This document shows positions 38,568 to 51,850 of a stretch of 64,000 nt of DNA, in pieces; position 1 is the first letter of the stretch; every line of letters begins with the position of its first letter. The notes under the pieces are model-generated. The model saw nothing but the letters and a program-made list of their open reading frames with translations. It was not told the DNA's origin and searched no databases. The position numbers were made by a program, and so were the translations under genes. The DNA comes from Polytrichum commune. Taxonomy: Eukaryota; Streptophyta; Polytrichopsida; Polytrichales; Polytrichaceae. The DNA is taken from positions 9,267,001 to 9,331,000 of the forward strand of contig OX485807.1 of assembly GCA_950295325.1 (NCBI GenBank), given 5' to 3'.

Positions 38568-38775
38568 TAAATTGTTGCTGCCCGGGACATTCCACATGTG
38601 TCTTTCCCCGACACCATAGAGTGACAAGCGGAGGTATAATATTGTCGAGGGAGAGAATGGGGCCCCAAATTGCTTGGAAATCGCGACCTTATTGGAGTCG
38701 TAACTGACAAACCGAAATGCTAAATTTGCATGCTGTATGTGTCGCATAACCACCTACATATAGAGTCTCAAATCA

Positions 38776-39527
38776 CCTATTCCCGATCAAGACCCCATCG
38801 GGAATATGTAGGGTGCCATAATTTTGATCAGGGCTGGGACCCATAGTGCCATGACACGTGTCATTGTTTTGAGTGCTGAAGTGAGGAGGAATGAGTGGTT
38901 AAAATGAGCGGTTACGGCAGGCTCTAGACATTGGTAATATGTTTAGGTCAACTTTAGGTTTCAAAAATTCATAATGATTTTAGTTGAAGGAATCAAATTA
39001 ACCGACAAAATCCGCAATCCTTCTGATTTCTATCTTCCTACGCGGGGGGGGGGGGGGGGGGGGGATGGCACCTCCTTATAGAGTAGGGACACCCGTAACC
39101 GAACACTTAAGAGATATGTGCCAAATTTGAAGAAGTCTTACAGAGTAGAGACGCCCCTAACCGCTCACTTTGTGTGTCATATTTGAAGAAGCGTAAAGGC
39201 GGTGCCATTTTTACTTGTGTAGGAAGATACGAATAAGGAATATCGCAAAACAATTGGTCATTTTATTCCTTAAACTAAATTACTGTGAGTTTTCGAAGCC
39301 AAAAGTTGGCATGAACATATTGCCAAATGTCTAGAGTCTGCCATAACCACTCATTTTAACCACTCATTCCACCTCACTTCAGCACTCAAAACCAAGATAT
39401 GTGTCATGGCACTATTGGTTCCGGCTTGATCCAAATTGAGCCCTAGCCTGATTGAAATTGAATCCTCGCACGATCTAAATTCCAGTACCGTATAGATTAC
39501 CTCTGGAGACCTTGAATGGGGAATAGG
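38776..39527. mobile_element. Long-TIR foldback element, 752 bp
   Basis: Both ends read CCTATTCCC inward. The arms of about 240 bp are inverted copies: ATAGTGCCATGACAC, TTTTGAGTGCTGAAGTGAGG and GGAATGAGTGGTTAAAATGAG match on opposite strands. A G21 run (39044-39064) sits in the loop. A lone arm is at 31190-31381. Long arms suggest a Mutator-like or foldback element. Non-coding. Confidence 0.65.
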
Positions 39528-39937
39528 CACCTCTACTATACTTCTTCTAATTTGGCGCAAAATCTCTTGAGTGATTGGTTATGGGCACCTCTACTGTAGT
39601 TGTTGATTGAACTTTGGACAATGAGATGTGAATTTGGTATGAATTTGAGCCTCCCAGCGCAGATTTTCGAGCATCTCACTTGTTATATTATGAGAGCCCA
39701 TGGAACGAGAGCTGTACGTTGAGCAATATTATGGAACTTTGGGAACTTTGTTATTTCTAAAAATATGCGGGGCACGTGGAATTGGTACTCTGATAGCATG
39801 ATCAAAACAAGTGCACCTGATGCCAAGTGGCTCATGTCCAAGTGACAAGTAACCCGTGTTTTGCTTTCCTATTGAATTGCCAATTCCATGGAATCATGGT
39901 GCCAATTGTTGTTCTATGGGAGGATGATGATCTTCTA

Positions 39938-40782
39938 CACTAATATATACGTGCAATTAGGTCGCCTCGCCCTAATTTATCGACATTTCACACTTTTTTG
40001 AATATTTTTTGTCACATTTTTAAAAATAATACAATAATTATATTTCCACATAACAACACTGAGCACGTACCTAGTGGACTCTTTCCAAAGAAAGAGGTTG
40101 CACTTGGAAATCTCTGAGAGTTTATAGTTGCTTGTCAAAAAGTTCACATTACCCAACTTGAGTGCTCCCATATATAGCAGGTCTCAAAATTAAAGTAGAA
40201 TTATGCTTATGTGACACTTGGTCCCATGGAACGCAACCAAGGAGGTGTATAAGGTTGAGGCATCCATAGTCGACCATGTCAATTTAACTACTCGCTAGGG
40301 ATGTAAGGCTAATATAGATGAGATCTACATTTTTCAGGCCAACAAAGTTAAAGTTAATGCGGTGGTGGCTTGTGATTGATTACCCTCATAAGTGTTTTGA
40401 CAATTGTCATAGCCAAGGAGTAGCATTGAGATGAGTAGTTATGGGTTAACCTATAGATCGACTATGTGAAACCCTAAAGTTTATCCTTGGAAATTTGTAG
40501 CAATTTCCGTATTCATGAAATTTTGTTTAAAATAATTGCATTCTCCTTAGAATTTTTTTCTCATCGCAAGAAAAAGAATTTTCCGCTATTACTCCTCCTA
40601 AACATATGCAAAGTCTCTTATTTTATCAATTACAAATGCCTCAACCTTATGCATTATGGTTGCTATAAGGATGAATGAAAAATGATATAAGTTTTTGTGA
40701 TCTAATTTTGACCCAAGGTAATTTGTATAGGTAAAGCTTGAGCAACCTATTCGCAAAAGCAACATGATTGCACATAATAGTG
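39938..40782. mobile_element. CACTA-like element, 845 bp
   Basis: It starts CACTAATATATACGTGCAATT and ends TTGCACATAATAGTG. It is the longest copy of the family at 23582 and 33579. The CACTA..TAGTG termini are those of the En/Spm group. No transposase is recognised. Confidence 0.6.
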
Positions 40783-41581
40783 TAGTTCATTGTAGCTCAC
40801 TACTCTGGCTTTTTTTTTGGGGGGGAGACTTAAAGTTGATATTGTCTATTTAATGCACAATTCATGCCTACATTTACATCTAGTAGTACTACATCACTTC
40901 ACACCCATCTCCACTCAAACGAGCTCCCTAGAATCGAACCCAAACTATAGATAGGGCACAAATACTCACTCCTGACCAATATGAAGCCAATGACTTGGTG
41001 TCCATCCTGCTCTCCCAAAATACACTTTTATATCTTACTCCCCAACGTCAATACGTGCTTGAACAAATATTCACTCACAAAGATTACAATCTAATAATAA
41101 TTATTAATGATCATTTTTTACTGATATAGTGTGTACTCCTTGCAAAGGGTGAATTTATTCTACACCCAAAATCATTATCCTTTAAGGTATAGCCACAAAT
41201 GGTTTTACGAGCATACATTTTATTCACTCTGACCCCCATAAAGGAATTTGAAGTTCTTATTATTTATGTGTGTCTAATATTCTCAATTAATTACAATTGA
41301 TCTTCTAGATCTTCAAGAACAAATGTGTGTGTGTGTGTGTTTTCTGATTAAAATTGATTTTATGTCTCCTTAAGATCATTTTTGTTGGTGCCCAAGTTAA
41401 CTACCGTGTGTTCTTGGCATTAAAATGGCATTTTAACCAGTACTATGTGCTTGAAACTAGTGCATCCATGATGAAGAGGTACTTCAATTCCGAACTTAAA
41501 CTTAAACCTACACGTCAAATCCACCATATCTCATCATGCTTGCCAATTCATGGATTCTCATTTGGCTTCCTATTTGTTGTA
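40783..41581. other. No gene seen
   Basis: G- and T-runs occur near 40811-40826, and a (TG)n stretch at 41324-41341. No gene is recognised. Confidence 0.4.
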
Positions 41582-41838
41582 GGGAGAGAGGGACTTATAA
41601 TATACGAGCGTAGTACCTCTCATCCATTCTCATCCATCCAATATAACAAAACTTGATCTCCTACGAGTTGGTTCCCCATTCATCTCAAATAATCTCGAGT
41701 AGACCAATTCGAGTTTTTAAAACTAATTCCAGTGTCAAAGCCACTAAAAAAGGTAACATCTAGGTTGCATACTAATTTCAAGGCTTTTATGTTGAATGGA
41801 TGAGAGGTACAACTCCTATATGACAATTCCCTCTCCCC
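41582..41838. mobile_element. Foldback MITE (ACCTCTCATYC family), copy 2
   Basis: Arms GTACCTCTCATCCATTC on the left and GAATGGATGAGAGGTAC on the right, followed outward by GAGGGA-type ends. Same family as 32841-33090. Confidence 0.6.
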
Positions 41839-42838
41839 TTGTTATAGCCATATTAGGGTGGTACTGGTTATGCCTAAACAATCCTATGTGTTTATGGATG
41901 AATACTTATCCCAATCTAACCTCACTAGTTTATTATATACATTCATCTCATATAAATATTATATTCTAGTTATATAATAATCATGACATTAATGGAGAAT
42001 TATTTGATATTACTGCAGCATTCTATTTTACTTTATATATTAATATAGATGGTGTTCTATATCATTTGAAGTAGTTTGGAATGTAGTTTTTTTTTATAAA
42101 AAACTCAAGTGGGTTCCAACCAATGTAGAAATTACACATGACATGTAATGAGGAAAATAACATTTTCAAATGGAAAACGTCCATACCTCTTGACAATAGC
42201 TTTGCTTCACACAATTTGTGATGCAAGCTTTTAGGGATTTCAATTCATAACACCTACCATGGAGTGTGTTGGAAAAACATGTGCCTCCTAAGTTTGATGT
42301 TAGTACACTTTAGTTGGGTTGATCTACTAGACTATAATAGGGTCTCAACCCCAATTTAGGAATAGATTTCTGATTGAAAATATACATCCTTGGCCAGTAT
42401 GATGTTCAGGGGGTGGATGTTCATAGCACCTAAAGTGGATGTGCCTAATTTGGTAACTTATCTTAATCGGACACCTAATTTAGAGTTGTATATGGCATAG
42501 TGTGGCTCTAATGACGGTTACGGAAAGGACACTTGTTTAAAAGAGATTGTTGCATGTTCTAAATATGAGAGCCGTGGTCAACATAATTGGGGGTGAGAGG
42601 GGACTTGTATGACCATATAATGAGCACAAGAACCTTCACTTAGATGATGAATAAGATATTCATATGAATTCCAAAACTTATGAGGAAAGTGGCCGTGGCC
42701 TCACTTTGGATTCGTGAACCATCTTGTACTAACTAATTGTATCCTAATTTGGATTCATGTCCTAGGAGAGCCACTGGGCTCCTTGGAATAAGCACTCATT
42801 TAAGACCCATCTACCTTACTGAAGGAGAGAACATCATA
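41839..42838. other. Left flank of the giant transposon; dispersed repeat
   Basis: About 42360-42740 is a copy of the repeat also seen at 7230-7740 and 49170-49600. The flank ends with ACATCATA immediately before the giant element's terminal sequence. Confidence 0.45.
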
Positions 42839-43055
42839 TTAAACATTATGGGACTTTTGGGAGTCCCAAAATTGCAAAACATGTACATGTTGACCAAAAT
42901 TCTACGTGGGAACGTGAATGGGAACGTGCATGGGAACTTGCCAAAGATTATGTGCGTGTGTATGGGAACGGAGGAACACAGGGGGGGGGGGGAGGCACTC
43001 AATTGGGAACGTCAATACGAGGAGTATGGACGAGATTGGGGAACTTCTATGGGAA
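42839..43055. repeat. Left terminus: TIR and seven TGGGAAC-type subterminal repeats
   Basis: After the TIR, a small inverted pair GGGACTTTTGGGAGTCCC occurs at 42850-42867. Then copies of (T/G)GGGAAC lie between 42907 and 43056, mostly followed by GT or TT. A G12 run is near 42981. These are candidate transposase-binding sites. Confidence 0.7.
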
Positions 43056-43434
43056 CCATGGCACATGGCTGGGCCATAACGTTCGCCAATGTACACCACT
43101 TACACACGATATTCGTGATATTCATAAATAGTTGCCTGCGAACAAATTTTCATAGCACATACGTACAGTGTCCCACCGCACATGTTTGAAATTGCGGGGA
43201 AGTTAGGGTTAGGGTCCCTACATTGAGGTCTGAAAATCCATACATTAATGGGACCACACCATGCATGATGATATGACATTGGTTGAAATTTGCACATATA
43301 GCAATTAAGGCCGTATCGACAAAAAAATGAGATGTTTGGTTCCAAACGTACTGCCCTATCACCTACCGTAGATCACTAGGGTCTTGACACTGGCTCATCT
43401 AATCCCGTATCACCTTCAATTCCAGTGTCTCTGA

Positions 43435-46400
43435 TCACCGGGATGCGCGTCCCCCAGATTTACGTCTACCACCTCCATGTCCACGGCCCCCTCGATGCCC
43501 ACTAGACTCCCCGTCGTCCCACCCACCCTCCCTGTTCCCACGCTCGGCTGTTGAACACCGTCGAAGATTATCTTTGGCAAAACCAATTTGCTCTGCTGGG
43601 ATAGTAACCTTTAATGGCTCCACATCTTCCTGTGCTGGCAGAGGCCAGGCTGCCAAAATGCAATCGATCGGCTGCCAGTCGGAAACGGAGTATTTCAAAT
43701 CTCGTTTCCACTTGAAATTTGGGTTTGAGTCCCAACCATTCCATTTCTTTGAAAGGTCCCTCGCGGTTGAAGTGGGAGTGAACCACTGTACAAGTATTTG
43801 ACGTGGATGATCTCCCGTGACCGCCAAGTTCGGTACAGACACAGCCCGGCATACCCAAATGGGTCTACCTATATCTTGTTCTTGGGGACGCAATATTAGC
43901 ATATGCCCCTCGTGCACATTCTCTGCGATGCGGAAAGCTGCTGCAGGACGAAGGTTTGCTGGACCAACATAATGGTCGTCCGGTTGGTGCTCTTCCCGAA
44001 GCTCTCCGTTCTGCAAGAAGGGATGTGCATCTGCTTCGACTCTACTTCGTGGCCAGAATCCCTCGCATAATGGCAGCCCAACAGTGTATACGTTTTTGAG
44101 GGGTGCATCTAATGCCTCCTTCACCCCTATCCAATATTGCAAAATATGCATGTGTGAACCCATATATGCTCCTGTCGTGTCATGGTCACATATTGATTGC
44201 CAATAGTCAATGAACCCTTGCAATCCCACAAGAACCTCCTCCAGCTTGGCCATACCTCGCGGTGGTGCAGGAAAGGGGTCCCCGGATGGAATACATGGCT
44301 CCCCTTTTATATTTGATTTCCACATCTTCACACCGTCTTTGGGCAACCACTCCCCATGCGTGCTTAGCACTTTGTATTGCATAACTGGGCAACCATCATC
44401 TCGGACATAGAATTTGAACTGTTGAGCCTTGGTGTGCCCAATGAGTTTCTCCTTACCACTTGGGATATGCTCACTAACGAATGTTCTCCAATCTGGAAGT
44501 TCCTCTATCATGTGTGGAATGACAGGAACCTTTTCCATGTCCATGTATGATTTCATAAGAAGGGGTATAGTGGGATAGTCGTGTTCACGCAGGTCCATAC
44601 TCCACCTTCCAAATGATGCATCGATGTCATCATGGGTGTGGCCAACCAATAGATAAGATACATGTACCTCCGTGAATATTGCTTTCGCCGTGAGCATAGA
44701 CCAAAATGCCTTTACAAACCTACACTTGTTGTCCTTCCAACAATTATCAAGCTGAACATGCAGAATGGGTGGAAGAGGAAGTGCAGGTGTGGGCTCCGTG
44801 GGTGGGGGTTGTAATCCTCCCAAACATACATCGCTCCCATTGAGAACAGCACAATACAGAGGTGCACGCCCAGAACCATGAAAAAGACGCTGGGATGATG
44901 ATATGGGAGGTTCCTCCAAATCGCGTAAAAGTCTCGCGAATGAGCCCACAATATGGTTGCAATCTCCAGGGTACATGTCCAGTGCATAGTGGGCATATCT
45001 CTCATCTCCATGTCCATGGGCCATCATGCCTGTTACAGAAAGTGGTAGCTTTGTAAACATATCGGTGTCTTTGTTCTTGGAAGCAAAGCAAGGCGATGTG
45101 GTTTTGCCATGGTCCATTTTGTCGTGGATAATCGTCAACACCTTTTGGAGATGCTCAATTGAAAGAGCCCTCATGCATCGGTAAGCGTTGCGAGCCGATT
45201 CTTGTTGTGCTAGGTGTTTTTCCAATTGTTTCGAAAACCCTGTGTGTGCGGCTGAACCTTTCAAATGTTGAAGTATAATTGCGGACAACGAATCACACTT
45301 CCCACAACGCGCAAAATTATCACCAATCCTCTTCTTTATGTAGTGCTTAAAGTAGGTATTTCGAATTTTGCTCAGAGTTGAAATAGATATTGGGAGCACT
45401 CCGCATTTGTCATTCACCTGCCCATATAGTATTAGTATAACATTAATAATACTTCACATGAACCATGAACCAAAGTGTATGAAATACGTTCATAATTGCC
45501 CCCTCGTGTCTATTCATTATACACAAACCCAACTCGATTGAATGTTTGATCTCCACTGTCAATGCGGGTAATTGGACTATACCAATTGCGTACCTCATTG
45601 ATTGTAACCAAGAACTTCTTCCATTTGGTTCCGCGAGGCAAGACCATTTCTACAACTCGTGTACCATTTGGCAATGTGCGAGCCTTGTGAGGCATCATAT
45701 CTGCTTTGTCTTCCAGTAGTGTCGAAAGTGTGGCTGTAGCTTGCTGGGTGGATGTTCGATTCCTTTTCTTATTTAGGTTCCCATGATCGCGTGGACGCAT
45801 ACCATTCTTGAATTCCGACCGGTTTCTGTAGAACGTCGTTTTTGAGACGGCAAATATGTGTCTCCATGCCTTTTCGCAGACATTGCGCCCACTCAAGGTG
45901 ACGACCTTCGTTGAACTTACAGGTAGTACATGTAATTGGCCATGGACTTCGAGTTGCTTAGCATGTCTCATCCGTGGCGAACAAGTGTAGAACTCCGTTC
46001 GTAGCGCAAGTGCCTCTTCCCTGGGAAAATATCTAGTGCACTCGCTATCACAACACACGCTAGCAGATAGTTGGTGGATGCTATTATTATTGAGAATCTG
46101 TGATTTCTTTGTCGATCTGTTCTGCGGCGTCGTGCGTGATGTTACATATGCCCTCTTCCCCTCTTTCTTCCGTCTTTCTAGCAACGTGTTTTGCACACGC
46201 AACCTGCGTGTGCTCACTAGGAGGTGGTGTGCAAGTGTATACCTCTGTTGGAAAACCCAATCAAGAGGCCATATTCGCAAGGAGAACATTCATCCCATGT
46301 CCATCATTCCCTCTAATGGCTCCATAATAAGCACACCAACATTGTCTATTCCTAGACATTTGTCTTTCACACAATCCATCGGATTGACGTTGCAGCAGAT

Positions 46401-46694
46401 TCCTTTTGCCACATTTTGTCCACTCACATTTACAAGCATCACAGGACTATGCAGCCATTCCTCCCTTCTCAGCCCGCTGCAGTCTACATCAATATCCTCT
46501 ATGCCACCATCAGTGTCGTCTTCCGTGAACACCGCTTCAGATAGTGAAGATCCCTGCATCATATTATCAGGTAAGTATGTTTGCCCGTACTCATGTCATA
46601 TACCACAATATGAAGTTACATCACATTGCAAAGTGGGGCAGTAACTGACCTCCTCGGAGCTCAAATGCTCTACTTCAGGTTGCTCCATTGCCAT
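43435..46694 (-). CDS. DUF7869-like transposase candidate, 934 aa, four exons, intact
   Basis: Minus-strand exons: 46694-46650, 46553-46428, 46244-45594 and 45417-43435. Junctions are GAG/GTCAGT, AAT/GTGAGT and GAG/GTACGC donors with GATGCAG, CCAACAG and GGGCAG acceptors. All introns (96, 183, 176 bp) are phase 0. The protein has an acidic start (1-57), a Cys-rich CCDSEC stretch, and GRNVCEKAWRHIFAVSKTTFYR typical of the family's N-terminal part. FARCGKCDSL follows (about 310-318). The RNase H-like core has HDKMDHGKTTSPCF (D373, D376), LHVQLDNCWKDNK (D498) and YLLVGHTHDDID (D537-D540), a plausible acidic catalytic set. The C-terminus is RGG-rich. These motifs match proteins I know as DUF7869; a transposase role is inferred from the RNase H-like layout and the position next to the left TIR. 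There are no internal stops. Confidence 0.8.
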
Positions 46695-48599
46695 GATAAC
46701 AACACATAACTTCATTAACCATATTATTGTGCCGCCCACATAAAGCTCTATTACATGAGAAGTATACACGAATATGGAAATCCATACCCAAATATTAAAG
46801 CACAACACTGGGCGTGGACATTCAGTAGTTTAGGCGAACATTGATCAACAATAACAAATACACATCATATTTTATTGACCATGATCAAACAAATACACAT
46901 CATATTTCAGTATGCCTTCATCATGGACCAAAGATATTGATGACACTTTCGTTGTTCAAGTGGGTGACATTTATAGAGGGGTCCCCACGAAATTATGTCC
47001 CTGTTTTCGGAATTCAATGGGGCTTTATCAATACTGATTACACTGCGACCTTGACAGTAGCAATTAAAGGAGCCCAATTGAATACAAGGATATTAGACAC
47101 TATGCTATACGCGGAGGTTAGTATCATTGGAACCTATTCAGAGCACCGATTATAGGTTTATGACAATTATGCGTTTATCCGTCTTGTAGATTGAAGATGT
47201 GTTCGAGGATGTAAATACCGGTGGCCGCCCTTCACAACACTTCATTATGTTAAAGGATGAGCTACACCTACACCTACACCTACACTTACACCTACACCTA
47301 CACCTATTAATGGATTAAATGATTTCCTCTCGGCGGAGAGGAACTTGGCGTGGAGATTCCTCTCGGCCGAGAGGAAACTTCTCTCCATGGTCTTTACACC
47401 CCGCGGGCGCGTGACTAGGACTAGCGGACCATGTCCACTTGCTGATCACATGGAACCATTCTCCACTTCAGTCTTCAAAGTTCTCATTTGGATTTAGGTT
47501 GGAGCGCAGTTTGGCGCCGTAACTCGGATATCGGTTCATCCCGCGTTGCCAGTTCTAATAACAAAAAATGGCCCAATTGGAGCTCTCATTCGGTCCCAGG
47601 GTACAGGGTGTCGGGTTTCCTCTCGGCCGAGAGGAAACTTGGTGGCAGTGTTCATGAGGAAAACATGGCTATGTCAGCTGGGCCGTACAACTGTACGGCT
47701 GCCACGTGGATGAAGTTGTACGGACAACTGATCGTAGGATCAACGGCAAAAGAAAACATACACTACTTGGACCGGCACCTGTAAAAGAGAGCATGTGTTG
47801 GGTTCTGAATGCGTGTAGTGTCGACAATGAGAGGTATGGAAATGCCTCAAGAGTGAGAGTCGGAGACGGTTGTGGGTATGGGCCTTATATAGTAGATGGG
47901 AGATTGGTGGTTTTGAAATAGACGGGATCCTCTCTTGTACGGAGAATCAGCAGTTGAGGAGGTGTAGAGAGAATGATTGTTTGGCGAGTAGATGTGCTTT
48001 CTAGTTGATAGTACATATAATGTACATTCTACACTACCTTCCATTGAATGCCACTGATCTCAAAATTTCGAATTTAGTGTACATATATCCTCTCCAATGT
48101 GTTCATTGATTGTTGATCGTGGTCTAGTGTGATGAACTCTCAATCCCACTGTAGTCCAATCTCCTATAAACATGTGTCATTATGGTATTTGTTCTTTCAC
48201 AATCACCGAACCACGCACCGACCAGTGGGCCATGGTGGCAGCATGCAATATTTAGTAAATGTCAAAAAATTTACCCTAAACCCTTAACCAAAAAAACGGC
48301 AAGATGAACCATCATTAATATCCATGGGCCCACTATATAATTGCACTCAAAACAATGTGCCATTGATATATGAATTTAAGACATTAAAAGGTAGAGTGGA
48401 AAAAAAGGCTAACCCCAAACCCCAAACCGTCTTGGAGTGTGAAACTAAACATTGTTGTAACTTAATATCATGTCACACTTGTCTGTAGCAAATATGATCT
48501 AGTGGGTGACTTGTGGCGAATTCCAAAAATGTGGGGTCAATTGCCATTTCGTAGATGCTTCCATGTTAAGTTCTTTGTTTGTTAAAATTATGAAAACAA
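46695..48599. other. Central spacer of the giant element, left part
   Basis: Presumed promoter side of the DUF7869 gene. It contains an (ACACCT)n-like simple repeat at about 47262-47308 and three palindromes of the CCTCTCG/CGAGAGG family (47324, 47357, 47616). An open stretch at 47488-47784 crosses a palindrome and has no recognisable similarity, so I do not call it. Confidence 0.45.
47324..47637. repeat. Palindrome family, cluster 1 (three copies)
   Basis: Copies at 47324-47343 (centre CGGCGG), 47357-47376 and 47616-47637 (centre CGGCCG) have the form TTCCTCTCG then CGAGAGGAA. The outer AC/GT of later clusters is replaced by A/T-rich bases here. Confidence 0.85.
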
Positions 48600-49130
48600 T
48601 CACTACTCTGATTACCCAAATTGGTGAGGGATGGCTAATAGTGTTGTTGGGAAAGTACACTAAATAGGATGTTGAGTGTTTAATACACTAAATGAGAACA
48701 AATACACTCAATATCAATAACCATTAGTGTTAGTAAAGATATGGGAAAAATTGGGATATAATAAGGGATGTGGTAGTCGGGAAGAAAGCGGTACATTTAT
48801 GTCCAGCACTAATGGTTAAAGAATTGAAAATTAGTTTTGAGCAAGGTAGGGTGGTGGTAGCAAACCCCAAATATAATCAAACACTAAATATCTTATTTAG
48901 TGTAGTGAAGGTGATACTAAAGTTCTTTATGCTAGGGATTTAGTGGCAGCAAAAGACCTAGGAAGCATTGGTCATCGTGAGTAATATTTATAACATCATT
49001 ATTCATTTAAAGTATTGGCACTATTCGTTGACAAGCAATGTGTTTGCATACGAAATGTTTAATCACACTACTAGCACCTTAGAGCACGCACTAATTTTCT
49101 CAAAATGAGCATGTATTTGTGAATTCAAAG
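48600..49130 (+). repeat. Dispersed repeat, copy 2, nested in the giant element
   Basis: Same repeat as 20990-21370, interrupted here by the 245-bp CACTA-like MITE at 48658-48902. It shows that other elements have inserted into the giant transposon. Confidence 0.65.
48658..48902. mobile_element. CACTA-like MITE, 245 bp, nested, with empty-site match
   Basis: It begins CACTAAATAGGAT and ends ATCTTATTTAGTG. It is flanked by TA on each side. The related repeat at 21090-21115 reads straight through this point (GGGAAATTAATGAAGG), which supports an insertion with a TA-type duplication. Confidence 0.65.
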
Positions 49131-51850
49131 ATGTATGTGGAGTTTTAGAATGAGTCTTCGTATTATTATAAGATAGCTATGTCCAATTTTGGTTTCTTAT
49201 CTTAATCAAACACCTAGTATATGTCAGTGATATGTGGTTTGATGTGGCTCCAAGAATGGATAATAAAAAGGAGCTTTATTTTAAGGTATGAGGAGCCAAA
49301 AAGCTCGCGATGGGACTAGAGGTACATGTTGTCAAAAAGGCTAATTGTGTGGAGTACTAAAGCACAAGGGCGTCTACGAGATAGCGGCTGATATCAACTT
49401 TATGATCCACTCGGAAAAAGACTTGAGAGTACTATGATCTAAAATAGGGACAACGGTCAAGATCATCATATGGTCTCCAAAAATGATTAAGAAATGGCTA
49501 TATCATGACTTGGATAAGGTAACCACTTGTTTCATATCCAACGATAAGTGGGTGCAGAGGTAAAAAATGTCCATATAAGAAATGCTTAACTTAGCTCACT
49601 TACTTATTGACTTTATTAGTTTTTTCGGTAGCTATGATCTCATAATTGACATGATTAAGTATGCCTCCTTGATGCCTTTGACCTTGAAATGTGAGTGTAT
49701 CTAATCCAGTATAACACCACAATGGGCCCACAATATATGTGTGAAATAGTGGAAGGGCAAGATTTAAATGAGATGCATGAAAATGGGAAAATGTTTAATG
49801 CACAGCCACATTTTAAGAACTAAAAAGAAAAGAGGATGTGGACCCAAGCAATGGGAATCATTACTAACCAACTAGATGATGGTCTCCATAACATTATTTA
49901 GTTGTTATTGAGTGTTCCGTTATAATAATAGTAGGGCTCGGGGCAATCACACCCCCCTTCCATTTCGTTATCGCGTGCGTTTACCGGGTATGCAACTCCC
50001 GTATTATGTGGCCCTGATTATAATCACTTACAATGCGTTTTATTCCAATATTGAGTGATGCAATTTGTTTTAATGTAGGAACCCCTTGTGGCCCTTCTAA
50101 CAGAGGATCCAAAAATGTAATTATATGTATGAAACAAATATGTTTTGAAGCATATGATTGCATTGAAAACCTGATTATTTGGTTTTTTTGATACATGTAC
50201 CATAGGTCAAACTACCCAATTTTTTGGAATTTTTGATAAAATTTCAACATTGTGAACGACTTATAATTTTCATGGCAGGCAACTAGTCGTGGTTTATAAT
50301 TCTAATTGGAGGCAACTATTCGGGTGGATTTTTAGAATTATGTGTAGGCAGCTTTTTTCTCATCTCATTTTATTTAATTTGGTCTTCAAAAAAATGAGGG
50401 GTTGATATAAAACTATTCCCAGTAGGCAATGTTGAGAAGGCATAATTTCAAGCATCACATCCGATTTAATGAATTCTTCAAAACCAAGTGCAGTCTCCAT
50501 GTAACAGGTGAGGCTATATTTACAACGTTACAACATTACACCATGATTATAGAGACATGGATGCATTAATGATCAAAGTCGGTTCAACATTTTCCCACTC
50601 ACAACGTGAACTTTGGCCCAAATATTATGAGTTGCATGGCATGGATTTTAAAAGAGACATGTGCCCAACTTGGAGGTCATGTCATCATAATCAAAGTGTT
50701 GTAAGGTCAAGGTTTTGTGTGCCAAAAAAAACCATGTGTTACAACTTAATGTATTTCAAGTACCTTCTCTTGCATATTTATCATATGTTCTTAAAGAAAA
50801 TATGTTTTGTGTGTTTATTATAGTCAAATTTCATGAAACAATTTGGCACGCATATGGAAGATTTACTCATTACTAGTAATGCTTCTTATTTGAATGAAAT
50901 ACTCATGTTTTATAAAGATAGGTTGAGATAATTTGAATGAATTGCTCATGTTTTATAAAGGCAATAATTTGAAGGGTTGCTTGTATTTCATAGGGAAGGG
51001 TAACTCTAAATTTTCCCTTTCAAAATGAAGGGTTACCTCAAAAACTGCCTTTCATGTATATATTGAAGTTTTTGTTGAAAGTGCACATTACCATGTTTAT
51101 CATTTAAGCGACGTTGAAAACTATAAAACAAGTAAGACCAAAGAACACACATGGTTAAAAGATAGAACTATTTCATTAATGAAACATGGATGTTTGAGTA
51201 CAATAAAACGGTAATGACATCTCAACATATTGATATCAATGATAATCTCGAGGACAACAAGAAAGCAGTAGTATAAAGATGTAAGAAACTCACAATATAA
51301 ATCACGTTTGAAATCTTTTATGAATCATTCATGCACCTCTCCCAAATATCTTTAAAATCAAGAGACTCCATAGGAATCTTCGTCATACTCCATTTTGAAG
51401 GGTTTAATAAAAATCACCCCTTCTTTTTTGAAGGGTTGCAAATTTTTTTTGAAGGGACTGTGAAGTTCTGGACCCCAAGAAAAGGGTAATAGCCATTCAA
51501 TTTTTGTCCCTGCTTTATATCATGGTGCTTGCATAATAATTTATCTATCACTTAACAGACGAGGAATTGCCAAAGCGCAAGAAAATAAAATTGTAAGACA
51601 AGATCCATGTTCAGGGGTCTCTTTTGAGGTATGAAGCCCGCCTTTACATAAATATATATAGGTTTGCCTATGTGCCCCCCCCCCGGTCCAAACGTACTCT
51701 ATCGACACATGTCGATTGGAGCTCCCCTACAAGGGCTATTAGTCGGTATAGAGGGTCATCATGGGTAGGTGAGATGATCTTGGCCGTTTATAATGACGGC
51801 TCAATGTAGACCGTCGATGCGGGCCACTATCCGAGGCCCCCGGGTGGAGT
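49131..51850. other. Central spacer of the giant element, right part
   Basis: Dispersed-repeat sequence (49170-49600, shared with 7230-7740 and 42360-42740) and TTTGAAGGGTT-rich sequence (50960-51440). From about 51660 it becomes GC-rich, with a C11 run at 51676. No gene is recognised. Confidence 0.4.

Noticed and set aside
42737-43189. Open frame of 150 codons on the plus strand
   Set aside because: It runs from flanking DNA straight across the TIR and subterminal repeats of the giant element; composition follows the repeats and nothing is recognisable.
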